A DNA stretch of 64,000 bases from UBA4732 sp963823075 (GCA_963823075.1 CAWGKE010000014.1:186001-250000); one strand, 5' to 3'; counted from the stretch's first letter, positions 8,848-18,145 are shown. Notes: generated by a model from the letters alone, not told the origin. Numbers and translations: made by a program.

Positions 8848-10425
8848 TCAGCCGTCGCGCCCGACGCACACGATCGTCAAATCGTCGTTCTGCGGCCTTC
8901 CCGCCGCGAAGCGCCGCACGTCGGCCAGCACCGCCGCCCCGAGCGCCTCCACGTCTTTCGGACTGCCAGCCACCACCTTGGACAATCGTTCCAGCCCGTA
9001 CTGGTCGTTGTTCGGGTTGCGCGCTTCCGTCACGCCGTCGGTGTAGAACAGCAGCACGTCGCCCGGTTCCAGCCCGAACGACGTTTGTTCATACGGCTTG
9101 TCCATCACGCCCAGCGGCAGACCGACGATCGGGTCGCCGACCTCCTCCACGCCGGGGCGGCCCGGCCGCCGGCGCAGCGGCGGCATGTGGCCGGCGTTCA
9201 CCAGCGTCACGCCGTACGTCGCCAGGTCGAGGATCGCGGCCGCGAATGTGACGAAGCGGTCGTCGGCGCCGGTCTGCGTGAGGGCGACGTTGAGGCGGCG
9301 CAGGGCCGTCGGGGCGTCCGCCTCGGAGGCCAGCGAGAACCGCGCCGCCGCCGACAATCGGGCCATCCAGAGCGCCGCCGCCACGCCCTTGCCCGACACG
9401 TCGCCCAGCGCGACCGCCAGCCGATCGCCGGGCAGCGGGATGTAGTCGTAGTAATCGCCGCCGATCTGCCGGGCCGACGAGTAATAGTCGAAGAAACGCA
9501 GCTGCGGCACGCGCGGCCGCACCGCCGGCAGAAAGCTCTTCTGGATCTGCGTGGCCGCCTCCAGGTCGCGCCGCTCCTGGTGCAACCGGGCCAATTCCAC
9601 CGCGTGCGCCGCCTGCGTGGTGGCGCTGGCCAGCACCTCCAGGTCCTCCTCGCGGAACGGCGTCCGCACGTCCTCCGTGTCCAGCTGGATGACGCCCAGC
9701 ACCGCCCCCGAGGAGCTGAGCATGGGGGCGCACATGATCGACTTGATGTGCAAACGGCGGATGCTCTGGTTGGGGTCGAAACGCGCATCGGCGCCGGCGT
9801 CGGCGCTGAGGACGGCCCGGCCGGTGGACGTCACCTGATTGAGGATGTTGCGGCTGACGGCCGGCGTGTCGGCGTCCGGTTCGCGCCGCTTGCGGACGGC
9901 CTTCGGGGCGAATTGGCCCGTGTTGGGATCTTGCAAGAGGATGAAGCCGCGATCGGCCTGCGGGAAGACCGCGAACAGGCATTCCAGGATCTTCGGCAGC
10001 ACGTCCTTGAGGTCGAGCGCCGTGCCGAGGTAGCGGGAGATTTCCAGCACGGCCCGCAGCTTCACCTCCGGCTTGACTTCCAGCCGGCCGCCGCCCATCG
10101 CCACGGTCGTCACGCCTTCCTGCAGCGGCGGGGTCGGCGCCGCCGTCTGCAGCGACGCGGCGAAGCCGGGAATCTCGACCCGGTCGCCGGGCCGCAGCGG
10201 CGTGCGGCCGCGGATGCGCTGACCGTTGACGTAAACGCCGTTGACGCTTTCGAGGTCCTCGACGGAATGGGAACCGCCGGACTGGACGATGATGGCGTGG
10301 CGGAACGAAGTCTGGTCGGTGCGGACGACCACGTCGCAGGCAGGGTCGCGGCCGATAAGCGTGACCTTCCCGCGCAACGGGTGCTCTCGGCCGCCGGCCA
10401 ATTCGCGCAGGACGGACATGACCAT
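8848..10425 (-). CDS. FHA-GAF-RsbU/SpoIIE serine phosphatase
   Basis: 525 residues in three domains. An FHA domain (about 5-100: TLIGRDPACDVVV, SFRHAII, DLESVNGVYVNGQ) should bind phosphothreonine. A GAF domain (about 130-285) follows. The C-terminal PP2C-type phosphatase has the metal-binding Asp residues in GGDYYDY, ALGDVSGKG and FYTDGVTEAR and a final NDDLTIVCV. RsbU/SpoIIE phosphatases dephosphorylate STAS anti-anti-sigma factors, and such a STAS gene lies immediately upstream in the same operon (41-bp gap). It therefore probably controls a partner-switching pathway in response to kinase signalling. Confidence 0.93.
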   Translation of the reverse strand: MVMSVLRELAGGREHPLRGKVTLIGRDPACDVVVRTDQTSFRHAIIVQSGGSHSVEDLESVNGVYVNGQRIRGRTPLRPGDRVEIPGFAASLQTAAPTPPLQEGVTTVAMGGGRLEVKPEVKLRAVLEISRYLGTALDLKDVLPKILECLFAVFPQADRGFILLQDPNTGQFAPKAVRKRREPDADTPAVSRNILNQVTSTGRAVLSADAGADARFDPNQSIRRLHIKSIMCAPMLSSSGAVLGVIQLDTEDVRTPFREEDLEVLASATTQAAHAVELARLHQERRDLEAATQIQKSFLPAVRPRVPQLRFFDYYSSARQIGGDYYDYIPLPGDRLAVALGDVSGKGVAAALWMARLSAAARFSLASEADAPTALRRLNVALTQTGADDRFVTFAAAILDLATYGVTLVNAGHMPPLRRRPGRPGVEEVGDPIVGLPLGVMDKPYEQTSFGLEPGDVLLFYTDGVTEARNPNNDQYGLERLSKVVAGSPKDVEALGAAVLADVRRFAAGRPQNDDLTIVCVGRDG

Positions 10426-10466
10426 TTCCCCGGCTCGCCTCCGGGCGCTGACGCGACCCGGCTCGC

Positions 10467-10808
10467 CTACTTCGCTTTGAACGCGCGAACCGCCTCCTCG
10501 CGCGTATCGAAGATTTCACAGATCCGGTGCAAGCGAATCAGCTCGAACGTGGTGCGCACCGGCCGGGACACCCGGCACAACTTCAGGTCGCCGCCGGCTG
10601 AGGTGACGTTCTTCAGGCACGACAGAATGGCGCCGCAGCCGCTGCTGTCCACGAACCGGACCCGGTTCAGGTCCAGGACGAGCCGCGAACACGTCTGCAG
10701 GACCGGCGCGACCTCCTGTTTGAAGTCGTCGGCGTTGCTGGCGTCGAACTCGTCCACGTTCACCGTCACGATCGTCACGTCCTCGACTTTATCGACCGTC
10801 AGCGGCAT
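10467..10808 (-). CDS. STAS-domain anti-sigma factor antagonist
   Basis: 113 residues, a single STAS domain. The phospho-acceptor motif DSSGCG at residues 54-59 contains the serine that a cognate anti-sigma kinase would phosphorylate. LVLDLNRVRFVDSSGCG and the C-terminal FELIRLHRICEIFDTREEAV match the fold. It is the first gene of an operon with the RsbU-like phosphatase, the probable enzyme that reactivates it. No anti-sigma kinase or sigma factor is nearby, so its target is unknown. Confidence 0.93.
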   Translation of the reverse strand: MPLTVDKVEDVTIVTVNVDEFDASNADDFKQEVAPVLQTCSRLVLDLNRVRFVDSSGCGAILSCLKNVTSAGGDLKLCRVSRPVRTTFELIRLHRICEIFDTREEAVRAFKAK

Positions 10809-10873
10809 GTCCTGGTTCCCCCTTTACGGCGCGGCGCGGTCCCGCGCCTATCATACCCACCGACGGGCCGCTG

Positions 10874-12217
10874 TCATAGCGTCTTCAGGTACTCGATGAC
10901 CGCCCGCCGCTCGGGGTCGGTCAATCCGTCGCCGTAGGTGTGGCCGCTGTTGCCGCGGCCGGGCTGCGTCGTGTCGTAGACCTTGCGCCGCTCTACGGCC
11001 GGCGTCTTCTCCGAGTCGGGCGGACCATCCAGCACTTCCACCCGCCAGCCCAGGTCCGCCGCGTCGTAGGCGTCGAGGTCGGTTCGGTACGACCGCGTGA
11101 ACACCTTCGGCCGCGCCTTCGAGTTCAGCACGCCGTAGACCGTCGGCACGGAACCGTTGTGGAAGTACGGGGCGGTGGCCCAGATCCCGTCCAGCGGCGG
11201 CGCCTGATAGCCGACCGACGGCAGGGCCTTGTATTCCTCGGCGAACCAGCTCCGATTATAGTACTCGCCGAACTTCTTCGAGAGGCCGTCGAAGCGCTTG
11301 CGGTCGGTGCCGATTTTGTCGATCGGAATGATCTTGTTCGGATAGGTCCAGTTCTCGCCGTAGGTGCCGTGACAGCGAGCGCAGTTGGCGGTGAACAGGA
11401 CCTCGCCGCGCCCGGCCAGCTCCGCGTCGATCGGCAGCGGGTACTTGGGCGCCTCAATGCTGAGAAGGAACTCCCGTATGTCCTTGAAATCCGGCTCGGC
11501 CGTCTTGAAGGCGGAGGCGAAGTTGAGCGGACTCATCATGAACTGCATCAGCGAGCGCACCGAGCGCTGGTCGCCGCCGCCCTCGTAGTACATGGTTTTC
11601 TTTTTCTTGAGCAGCCACCAGGCCGGCGTGTCCTCACAGGTGTCGTCGCGGAGGTCGAGGTCCAGCCGGCGGAGGCGCAGCGACAGGTCCGGCTCTCGGT
11701 AGCCCAGGAGAAAGACGGCGAAGCTGCTGGCCTCGACGGTGCCGCGCACATTGGAGAACGCAAAAGGCGTTTTGCCCGATCGGCCCATCGTGCGGCTGAG
11801 GTCTTCCGAGAAGGTCTGGAAGTCGAGCGTGGAGTTGCCGAGGCCGACGTAGGACTTGCCGAAGATGGAACCGCCGTGACAGAGCATGCAGTCCTGGGCG
11901 ACGCCCTTGCCGAGGCCGAGCGGCAGGTCGGCCTCGCGGAAGCCCATCGGGTAGCCGTTGTTGGGGTACGGCGCCACGTGGAAACCATAGCGCTCGCGCA
12001 TCATGCGGGCATAGTCGTCGGGGGCCGGCTTCTCCGAGAGTCCCCATTGCTTCCAGAGGTTTTCCCAGGCGTCGGCGGGGACGGCGGGCGGATTGTAGGC
12101 CTGGCCGAGCAAGTGGGCCTTGCCGCGCTCCGCCGGCGTCGGCTCGTCGGAGCGGGCGGGGGCGAGGAACAGCAAGCCGGCCAGCAGCGCCGTGGCCGGC
12201 GCGAGAACTCGTTTCAT
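10874..12217 (-). CDS. Exported c-type cytochrome with two CxxCH haem sites
   Basis: 447 residues starting MKRVLAPATALLAGLLFLAP, a Sec signal peptide; the start is supported by GGAGGT nine bases upstream, and the longer frame begins with unlike sequence. Haem-binding motifs are CMLCH (about residue 110) and CARCH (about residue 285). The segment YQAPPLDGIWATAPYFHNGSVPTVYGVL is typical of planctomycete cytochrome c and di-haem electron-transfer proteins that act in the periplasm. The partner is not known. The stop codon lies about 65 bases from the STAS gene upstream region of the neighbouring operon. Confidence 0.85.
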   Translation of the reverse strand: MKRVLAPATALLAGLLFLAPARSDEPTPAERGKAHLLGQAYNPPAVPADAWENLWKQWGLSEKPAPDDYARMMRERYGFHVAPYPNNGYPMGFREADLPLGLGKGVAQDCMLCHGGSIFGKSYVGLGNSTLDFQTFSEDLSRTMGRSGKTPFAFSNVRGTVEASSFAVFLLGYREPDLSLRLRRLDLDLRDDTCEDTPAWWLLKKKKTMYYEGGGDQRSVRSLMQFMMSPLNFASAFKTAEPDFKDIREFLLSIEAPKYPLPIDAELAGRGEVLFTANCARCHGTYGENWTYPNKIIPIDKIGTDRKRFDGLSKKFGEYYNRSWFAEEYKALPSVGYQAPPLDGIWATAPYFHNGSVPTVYGVLNSKARPKVFTRSYRTDLDAYDAADLGWRVEVLDGPPDSEKTPAVERRKVYDTTQPGRGNSGHTYGDGLTDPERRAVIEYLKTL

Positions 12218-12276
12218 GCGAAGGGACCTCCCGATCCGCGAGGCGCCAAACTTCTCCCTCATTGTAACATAATCAA

Positions 12277-12340
12277 CCGCCAAGACGCCAAGGACGCCAA
12301 GAAGCCGCGGGTGTTCTTGGCGTCCTTGGCGTCTTGGCGG
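12277..12340. repeat. Inverted repeat with iterated CGCCAAGG arms
   Basis: Arms of about 27 bases, starting CCGCCAAGACGCCAAGGACG on the left and ending in the complement at 12340, with a 10-nt loop. Each arm is itself made of repeated ACGCCAAG units. It lies between the divergent cytochrome and GNAT genes. Confidence 0.8.
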
Positions 12341-12465
12341 TTCGCTCCCCCTTGCGGATCGGACGGGAAAAACTTAGGCTTAACCAACACAGGCCGAAAC
12401 GCCTCCCCGCCACGGCCGTGCGCCTCGCCCCGGATGCGAGTCCCGCCAAAGGACGCAATGCAGTC

Positions 12466-12915
12466 ATGACGATCCGAACCTTCACGGCCGGCGACGACGC
12501 GGCGCAGGTCGGCATCTACAACGAGACGGCCGCCGACCTGCCGAAATTCAAGGCCGTCACGCTGGACGAGCTGCGCCGCCGCCTGCGTGGCCCGGATTTC
12601 GACCCGGCCACGCGCTTCTTCGCCGTCGAGAACGGCCGGCCGGTCGGTTACGCCACGTTCCACGCCAACGGCCGAATCAGCTTCCCCTGGTGCCGCAAGG
12701 GCCGCGAGTCGTGGGCCGGGCCGCTCCTGGACGCGGTGCTGGAAGCGATGCGGCGCCGCGGCATGGGCGCGGCCTTCGCCGCCTACCGGGCCGATTGGAC
12801 GGCCCAGCGCGACTTCTTCCTTGCCCACGGCTTCCAACAGACCCGCGAGGTCGTGAACTTCGTCATGGCCGTGGTCGAGATGCCGACGCCGTCGGCGCGC
12901 GGCCACCGCCATTGA
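12466..12915 (+). CDS. GNAT-like N-terminal half
   Basis: 149 residues with a GNAT-like layout: MTIRTFTAGDDAAQVGIYNETAADLP at the start, FFAVENGRPVGYATF (beta strands 2-4), and WAGPLLDAVLEAMRRRGMGAAFAAYRADWTAQRDFFLAHGF, the acyl-CoA-binding and C-terminal strands. The next frame, starting four bases after this stop, is a second GNAT-like half. They may be two coupled genes, or one double-GNAT protein (like mycothiol synthase) split by a one-base shift near 12895. Acetyl-CoA transfer to an amine is the family activity; the substrate is unknown. Confidence 0.65.
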   Translation: MTIRTFTAGDDAAQVGIYNETAADLPKFKAVTLDELRRRLRGPDFDPATRFFAVENGRPVGYATFHANGRISFPWCRKGRESWAGPLLDAVLEAMRRRGMGAAFAAYRADWTAQRDFFLAHGFQQTREVVNFVMAVVEMPTPSARGHRH

Positions 12916-12919
12916 TCCG

Positions 12920-13405
12920 GTGACCCCGGCCGACGCGCCAGCCGTCCTCGCCCTGGCGCCGAAGGCGTTCCGGGTCCGCGACGCGGAGGAGCTGGAGCGC
13001 CGCCTCCTGCACAACCCCTATTTCCCTCCGGAATCGGCCCAGGTGTTGCGGAGCCGAACGGACGGGACGCCGGTCGGCCTGAGCATCCTGGTGCAGAACA
13101 CCGCCTACGCCAACCCGCGCGAGATCGACGCCGCCATGCCCTGCTTCCGGCTCGGCGCCGTCGGCACGGAGGACATGCAGACCAAGCGCGTCAACGGCCT
13201 GTTCAGCTTCGCCGCCGCCGAGGGGCGCGACCTGAATGTGATCGGACTTGACCTGCTCGGCCACGCGGCGCTGCGGCTCCAGGACGCGGACGTCGCAGTC
13301 CTGGCCGCCCAGGCTTCCACCGACGCGCCGCACCTGCTGCGCTTCTACCAGCAATACTTCCGGCGCCAGGGGAGCTTTCCCATCTTCGAGCGTCCCCTGG
13401 CCTAG
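12920..13405 (+). CDS. GNAT-like C-terminal half
   Basis: 161 residues from a GTG. The sequence just upstream in the same frame (T-A-I-D-P-V-T-P-A-D-A-P-A-V) looks like a normal GNAT opening, which supports continuity with the preceding reading frame through a frameshift. The motif region VNGLFSFAAAEGRDLNVIGLDLL and the end LLRFYQQYFRRQGSFPIFERPLA fit a degenerate acetyltransferase domain. No clear Q/R-x-x-G-x-G/A motif is visible, so catalytic activity of this half is doubtful. Confidence 0.6.
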   Translation: MTPADAPAVLALAPKAFRVRDAEELERRLLHNPYFPPESAQVLRSRTDGTPVGLSILVQNTAYANPREIDAAMPCFRLGAVGTEDMQTKRVNGLFSFAAAEGRDLNVIGLDLLGHAALRLQDADVAVLAAQASTDAPHLLRFYQQYFRRQGSFPIFERPLA

Positions 13406-13430
13406 GACGCCTGCAAGAATAACTTGAGCA
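13405..13430. repeat. Relic of an ISAzo13-like terminal inverted repeat
   Basis: GGACGCC followed by a stretch ending AACTTGAGCA matches, with a few mismatches, the terminal repeat of the intact element at 21568-22875 (GGACGCCCGAAAGAACAACT...). It overlaps the last base of the GNAT stop codon. No transposase is nearby, so this would be a solo end left by an old insertion. Confidence 0.45.
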
Positions 13431-13545
13431 GAGCCGCGACCGTCGGGGAGCAGTTTGGACTAAACCCGCTCCCTCACGGTCGCGGCTCCGATGGGTCGTA
13501 AGGGAGCGGCCTTCGCTCCGCTCCCTCACGGTCTCGGCTCCGACA
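13431..13545. repeat. Two adjacent inverted repeats (GAGCCGCGACCGT family)
   Basis: GAGCCGCGACCGT (13431-13443) pairs with ACGGTCGCGGCTC (13476-13488). A second related hairpin with GTAAGGGAGCGG and CCGCTCCCTCAC arms follows. The unit recurs at 15628-15685. It fills the 165 bp between the GNAT and FIST genes. Confidence 0.7.
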
Positions 13546-13570
13546 GCCCGCTGTCAACGAGGGCCTCGCC

Positions 13571-14743
13571 ATGCCGTTCGCCGCCGCCATGTCCACCGCC
13601 GCGCAGGCCGACGCCGCGCTGGAACAGGTTTGCAACGAAGCCCGCTCTCGCCTGGCCGGATCCATCGACCTGGCCGTCGCCTTCTTTTCCACGCAGCACG
13701 CCGGGGCCGCCGAGCGGATCGCCCGCGGCGTCGCCGAGCGACTGGCGCCGCGCTGCCTGCTGGGCTGTGTGGCCGAGTCGGTGATCGGCGACGGCCGGGA
13801 GATCGAAAACGACCCGGCGCTGAGCCTGTGGTTGGGCCGATGGGAGCGGCCGGTGACTCTGGAGCCGTTTCACACCGTCCTGGAACGGACGTCCGAAGGC
13901 CCCAGCCTGCTGGGCCTGCCGGACGGGCTGGTCGGGGCGGCCGCCGCCGACTCCGCGGTGCTGCTGCTGGGCGACCCCTACACGTTCCCGGTGGACCTGT
14001 TCCTCAACCAGATGAACGAGAACAACCCGGGCTTGCGCGTGCTGGGCGGCATGGCCAGCGGCACGCGCGGCCCGGGGCAGTGCCGGCTGCTGTTCAACGG
14101 CGAGGTGCGGACGGACGGCGCGGTGGGCGTGCTGCTACAAGGGCCGATCGGGCTGCGCTCGATCGTGTCGCAGGGCTGCCGGCCGATCGGCCGACACATG
14201 GTCGTCACGAAGGCGGAGGAGAACATCATCCTGGAGCTGGGCGGCAGGCCGCCGTTCCAGCTGTTGCAGGAACTCTGGCAGAGTCTCGACCCGCAAGACC
14301 AGAACCTGTTCCAGCAGGGGCTGCACATCGGCCGCGTCATCAATGAGTACCGCGGCGACTTCCAGCGCGGCGATTTCCTGGTGCGAAACGTGCTGGGCCT
14401 GGACCGATCGAGCGGCGCCCTGGCGATCAACGAGCGGGTGCGCGTCGGCCAGACGGTGCAATTCCACGTCCGCGACGCGGCGACGGCCGACGAGGATTTG
14501 CACGCCCTGTTGCAGCTGGACGTACATGCCCACGAGAAGCGGCCGGCCGCGGCGCTGCTGTTCAGCTGCAACGGCCGCGGCGCCCGGCTGTTCGACCTGC
14601 CGAATCACGACGCCGCCGCGGTGCGCGCCGAGGCCGGCGAAATCCCGCTGGCCGGCTTCTTCGCGCAGGGCGAACTCGGCCCGGTCGGCGGCCAGAACTT
14701 CATCCACGGATTCACGGCCAGCGTCGCCCTGTTCGAGGAATGA
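13571..14743 (+). CDS. FIST signal-transduction domain protein
   Basis: 390 residues covering FIST N (about 30-230: DLAVAFFSTQHAG, CLLGCVAESVIGDGREIE, FLNQMNENNPGLRVLGGMAS) and FIST C (about 250-385). The C-terminal signature LLFSCNGRGARLF and GFFAQGELGPVGGQNFIHGFTASVALF is characteristic. FIST domains are thought to sense small ligands, possibly amino acids, and often occur with kinases or GGDEF proteins; this copy is stand-alone, with no output domain. Met7 (13589) is an alternative start. Cytosolic. Confidence 0.92.
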   Translation: MPFAAAMSTAAQADAALEQVCNEARSRLAGSIDLAVAFFSTQHAGAAERIARGVAERLAPRCLLGCVAESVIGDGREIENDPALSLWLGRWERPVTLEPFHTVLERTSEGPSLLGLPDGLVGAAAADSAVLLLGDPYTFPVDLFLNQMNENNPGLRVLGGMASGTRGPGQCRLLFNGEVRTDGAVGVLLQGPIGLRSIVSQGCRPIGRHMVVTKAEENIILELGGRPPFQLLQELWQSLDPQDQNLFQQGLHIGRVINEYRGDFQRGDFLVRNVLGLDRSSGALAINERVRVGQTVQFHVRDAATADEDLHALLQLDVHAHEKRPAAALLFSCNGRGARLFDLPNHDAAAVRAEAGEIPLAGFFAQGELGPVGGQNFIHGFTASVALFEE

Positions 14744-14745
14744 CA

Positions 14746-14773
14746 GGTTAGCCGCGACCCGAAGGGGAGCGCC
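14746..14773. repeat. Half copy of the GGTTAGCCGCGAC repeat
   Basis: GGTTAGCCGCGACCCGAAGG followed by GGAGCGCC lies directly before the amidohydrolase start codon; its purine-rich GAAGGGGAG part would serve as that gene's ribosome site. It matches the left arm of the repeat at 8759-8824. Confidence 0.65.
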
Positions 14774-14774
14774 C

Positions 14775-15612
14775 ATGATTGACGCTCACTTGCACGTCGT
14801 GCGGCCGAACCTGCCGGGTGCAGGGCCGTTAAGTCCGCTGCTGGACGCCGGCCCCGACCGCATCGCCGACGTCCTGCGGGAGGAGATGCGCGCCGCCGGC
14901 GTGACGCACGCGCTGGCGATGGGCAGCTGCCACACCACGGTGGACGACCCGCTCGGCGTGGACGGCACGCTGGCCGTCGCCCGGCTCGTACCGGGACTGC
15001 ACGCCATCGGCGTGGCCGACCCGGCGCGGCGGCGACCCGGACCACATGCGCCGCGTCGAGGCCGTCGTCGCCTCCGGCGGGGTGCGGGCGCTCAAGGCCT
15101 ATCTCGGCTATCTGCATTATCCCCCGACCGATCCCGGCTACCGCCCCTACTACGAACTGGCCGAGCGGCGCCGGCTGCCGGTCGTTTTCCACACGGGAGA
15201 CACGTATTCTCCGCGGGCGAAGCTGCGTTTCGCCCACCCGCTGGGGATCGATGACGTGGCGGTCGATCATCCGAAGGCGTGCTTCGTGCTGGCGCATCTC
15301 GGCAATCCGTGGCTGACCGACGCGGCAGAGGTGGTGTACAAGAACGTGAACGTCTGGGCCGACCTGTCGGGCTTCGTGGTCGGCGGCGTTGAAGAATTCG
15401 GCGCGGAGGAGCGGAAGGAGATGCTGAGCGAGGTGCGGTCGGCGCTGGGCCGGGCCTACCGCTACGCGGAGCGGCCCAACCGCTTTCTCCATGGCAGCGA
15501 CTGGCCGCTGGCCCCGATGACGGCGTACCGCGATTTCATCGCGTCCGCCATGCCGGAGGCGCATCATCCGCTGATCTTTGAGGAGAATGCGCGGCTGCTG
15601 TTCCGGCTGTGA
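14775..15612 (+). pseudogene. Amidohydrolase family protein, one-base frameshift
   Basis: The first frame starts MIDAHLHVVRP, with the metal-binding H-x-H of amidohydrolases, and is good to about 15028. The second frame takes over from about 15031 and contains VVFHTGDTY, ACFVLAHLGNPW and NRFLHGSDWPLAP, the remaining His and Asp metal/catalytic motifs. Removing one base in the GCGCGGCGGCGAC stretch near 15030 gives ADPARGDPDHMRRVEA without a break, a product of about 279 residues. It is therefore either a very recent pseudogene or an error in the assembly. It would be a TIM-barrel hydrolase or decarboxylase (ACMSD-like); the substrate is unknown. Confidence 0.8.
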
Positions 15613-15627
15613 GGGTCCGAAGCCCGC

Positions 15628-15685
15628 CGTGAGGGAGCGGTTTGAGCGAAGACCGCTCCCTTACGGTCGCGGCTCCGACAGCCCG
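15628..15685. repeat. Hairpin repeat between convergent amidohydrolase and kinase genes
   Basis: CGTGAGGGAGCGGT pairs with ACCGCTCCCTTACG, followed by GTCGCGGCTCCGACAGCCCG, the same tail as in the 13431-13545 repeat. Its position between two gene ends suggests a terminator role. Confidence 0.65.
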
Positions 15686-15689
15686 GCGG

Positions 15690-17894
15690 TCACAGCGACG
15701 CCAGCAACGCCTGAAAGCGGGGATGGCCGTGCAGCGGGTTGAAGTCGGCGTCGTTCTGAATCCACTCCTTGTGCGCGAAGCCCAGCTCGGCGGCCCGGCA
15801 CAGGGTGTCGAGGGCCTCGTCGATCCGCCCAAGCAGGGAGTAAACGCAGGCCACGTTGTACAGCGTCATCGGCTCGTCCGGATCGACGGCCAACGCCCGC
15901 CGCGCCCACTCCAGCGCCCGCTCCTGGTCGCCGAGGCTGCACCAGCCCGTCGCACCGAGGCACAGGGCCCGGGCGCCGTCGGGGTACAGCCGGAGATGCT
16001 CTTCGGCCGCCTTCAGGCCGCGGCGGTAGGCGGCCTCCGACTCCGCCTTCCTTCCCAGGGCCGCCAGAACCGGGGCGCCGAGCAGCAGCGCCTGGTAGTC
16101 CTCCGGCCGCACCCGCGACGCCTCCTCGAACAGCCGGGCCGCATCCTCCGGCCGTCCCTCCGCCAGGCACGCCCGGGCGTAAAAGTAGCGGGCCTCGAAC
16201 AGGGCCGGGTCGAGCCGGATCGCCGTCTCGAATTCCTGCCGCGCTTCCCCGTGGCGGTGGGCGATGGACAGGGCCACGCCGCGCGCCGTGTGGGCCTCGC
16301 CGGACTCGGGGTCGAGTTCGAGGGCCTTCCGGCTGGCGGCGTCGGCCCGCGCCAGCGTGTCCTCGCGGACGCCCCAGTTCGTGAACAGCAGCGAGTAGCA
16401 GTCCGCCAAGCCGGCGTAGGCGCGGGCGTACTGCGGATCGATCTCGATCGCCCGGCCGAACATCACCACGGCCGCCTCAAGGGTGCGCCGCCGGAACTGG
16501 TGGAAGAACTGCCTCCCGCGCAGGTAGCAGTCATACGCCTGCACATCGGTTTTCGTCCGCTGTTCCAGCGCCTGCTGGTCCTTCTCGGTCAAGAAAACGC
16601 GCAGCGCCTTGGAAATGCTCTGGGCGATCTCGTCCTGGATGGCGAAGACGTCCTCCAGCTGGCGGTTGTAGGTCTCCGCCCAGAGCTGGAAGCCGTCGGC
16701 CACGTTGGCGAGCTGGGCCGTGATGCGCAGCCGGGCGCCCGATTTGCGCACGCTGCCCTGGAGGACCGTGCGGACGTTGAGCTGTTCGCCGATGCGGCGG
16801 ACATCCTCGCTCTTGCCCTTGAAGGCGAAGGCGGAGGTCCGCGAGGCGACGCGCAGGCCCTGCACCTTGCTCAGGACGTTGATCAGCTCCTCGGCCAGGC
16901 CGTCGCTGAAATACTCGTTTTCCGGGTCGGAACTCATGTTGACGAAGGGCAAGACGGCGACGGAGGCGGCCGCCGACGGCCGGGCCGGCGCCGGCTCCAC
17001 GCGGGTGTCGCCCGGTTGCTGGCGGACGCTGTCGTGGAGCGCGTCGCCGACGACGGCTCGCAGGGCGGCTGCCAGATCGACCGCGGAGGGGAAGCGCTTG
17101 GCCGGGTCTTTCTCCAGGCAGCGGCCGATCACGCGGTCCAGCCCGGCCGGCCGCGAGCGACCGGACTCCGACAGCTGCGGGGGCTCGCCGTGGAGGATCT
17201 CGGCCATGACGTCCGCCGTCGTGTCGCCGGCGAACGGCCGGGCGCCGGTCACCATCTCGAACAGAACGCAGCCAAGCGCGAACACGTCGCTGCGGGCGTC
17301 CGCGTGCTGGCCGCGGACCTGCTCGGGCGCCATGTAGTAGACGGTCCCCAGGATTACGCCCGGCTGCGTTTCGAGCGTCAGCGTGATGGACGGACTCGGT
17401 TCCGCGGACGCGGCTTTCTCCAGCCGTGCCAGGCCAAAATCGAGGACTTTGACTCCTCCGCCAGCGGTCAGAAAGATGTTTTCCGGCTTGATGTCCCGGT
17501 GGATGATGCCCTTGGCGTGTGCGGCCGCCACGCCGTCCGCGACGGCCGTGGCCAAGGGCAGCGCACCGCGCCAGTCCAGGGCGGCGCGCTTCAGGCGGCG
17601 GCCGAGGGTCTCGCCTTCCAGCAGCTCCATGACCACGTAGGGCAGGCCCCGTTCGATGCCCGTGTCAAACACGGCCACGATGTTCGGGTGCGACAACGCC
17701 GCCACGGATCGGGCCTCGCGCTGGAAGCGGGCCAGGGCCGACGAGTCGTCGATGAGCCGCTCCGGCAGAACCTTGACGGCGACGTCGCGCTCCAGGCGGA
17801 CGTCGCGGGCCCGGTAAACCTCCCCCATCCCGCCGCTGCCCAGGACGCTGAGGATCTCGTAGGGACCGAGCCGGGTGTTGGCAGCCAGTGTCAT
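15690..17894 (-). CDS. Ser/Thr protein kinase with TolB-like and TPR domains
   Basis: 734 residues from ATG 17894 (GAGGAG seven bases upstream; the longer frame adds an unlike extension). The kinase domain (about 10-275) has GSGGMGEVY, the VAIK-type lysine in VAVKVL, IIHRDIKPENIFL, KVLDFGLARL and YYMAPEQVRG, so it should be active. A TolB-like/adenylate-cyclase-associated segment follows (SVAVLPFVNMSSDPENEYFSDGLAEELI), then about eight TPR units to the end (AYAGLADCYSLL, EARYFYARACLAEGRPEDAARLFEEA). There is no transmembrane helix, so it is a soluble signalling kinase. The family is very abundant in planctomycetes. Targets unknown. Confidence 0.95.
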   Translation of the reverse strand: MTLAANTRLGPYEILSVLGSGGMGEVYRARDVRLERDVAVKVLPERLIDDSSALARFQREARSVAALSHPNIVAVFDTGIERGLPYVVMELLEGETLGRRLKRAALDWRGALPLATAVADGVAAAHAKGIIHRDIKPENIFLTAGGGVKVLDFGLARLEKAASAEPSPSITLTLETQPGVILGTVYYMAPEQVRGQHADARSDVFALGCVLFEMVTGARPFAGDTTADVMAEILHGEPPQLSESGRSRPAGLDRVIGRCLEKDPAKRFPSAVDLAAALRAVVGDALHDSVRQQPGDTRVEPAPARPSAAASVAVLPFVNMSSDPENEYFSDGLAEELINVLSKVQGLRVASRTSAFAFKGKSEDVRRIGEQLNVRTVLQGSVRKSGARLRITAQLANVADGFQLWAETYNRQLEDVFAIQDEIAQSISKALRVFLTEKDQQALEQRTKTDVQAYDCYLRGRQFFHQFRRRTLEAAVVMFGRAIEIDPQYARAYAGLADCYSLLFTNWGVREDTLARADAASRKALELDPESGEAHTARGVALSIAHRHGEARQEFETAIRLDPALFEARYFYARACLAEGRPEDAARLFEEASRVRPEDYQALLLGAPVLAALGRKAESEAAYRRGLKAAEEHLRLYPDGARALCLGATGWCSLGDQERALEWARRALAVDPDEPMTLYNVACVYSLLGRIDEALDTLCRAAELGFAHKEWIQNDADFNPLHGHPRFQALLASL

Positions 17895-18145
17895 GGCGAA
17901 ACTCCTCAAACCGAAATGCCGACGGGCCATCGAGACGGCTGAGTGTGATAGGAGGTATGCTAACGCCGCGAGGAGGCGAACGCAAAGAAAAAATGGCTCC
18001 GGCACAGGTCACATTCCATTATTTCGTTTCCGGATCCCGCGGCGTGTACATGGCTGCAGTTTTGCCTGTAAACCCGTACACCTAAACCAGTTTAAGGGCA
18101 GGGCGGGAGGTTTAGGGGTGGGGTGGAATTGATATAAGCACGCGC

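Noticed and set aside
8737..10899. 720-codon plus-strand frame opposite the RsbU and STAS genes
   Set aside because: Shadow frame; both opposing genes have full domain motifs.
15642..17942. 766-codon plus-strand frame opposite the kinase
   Set aside because: Shadow of the kinase gene, which has every catalytic motif.
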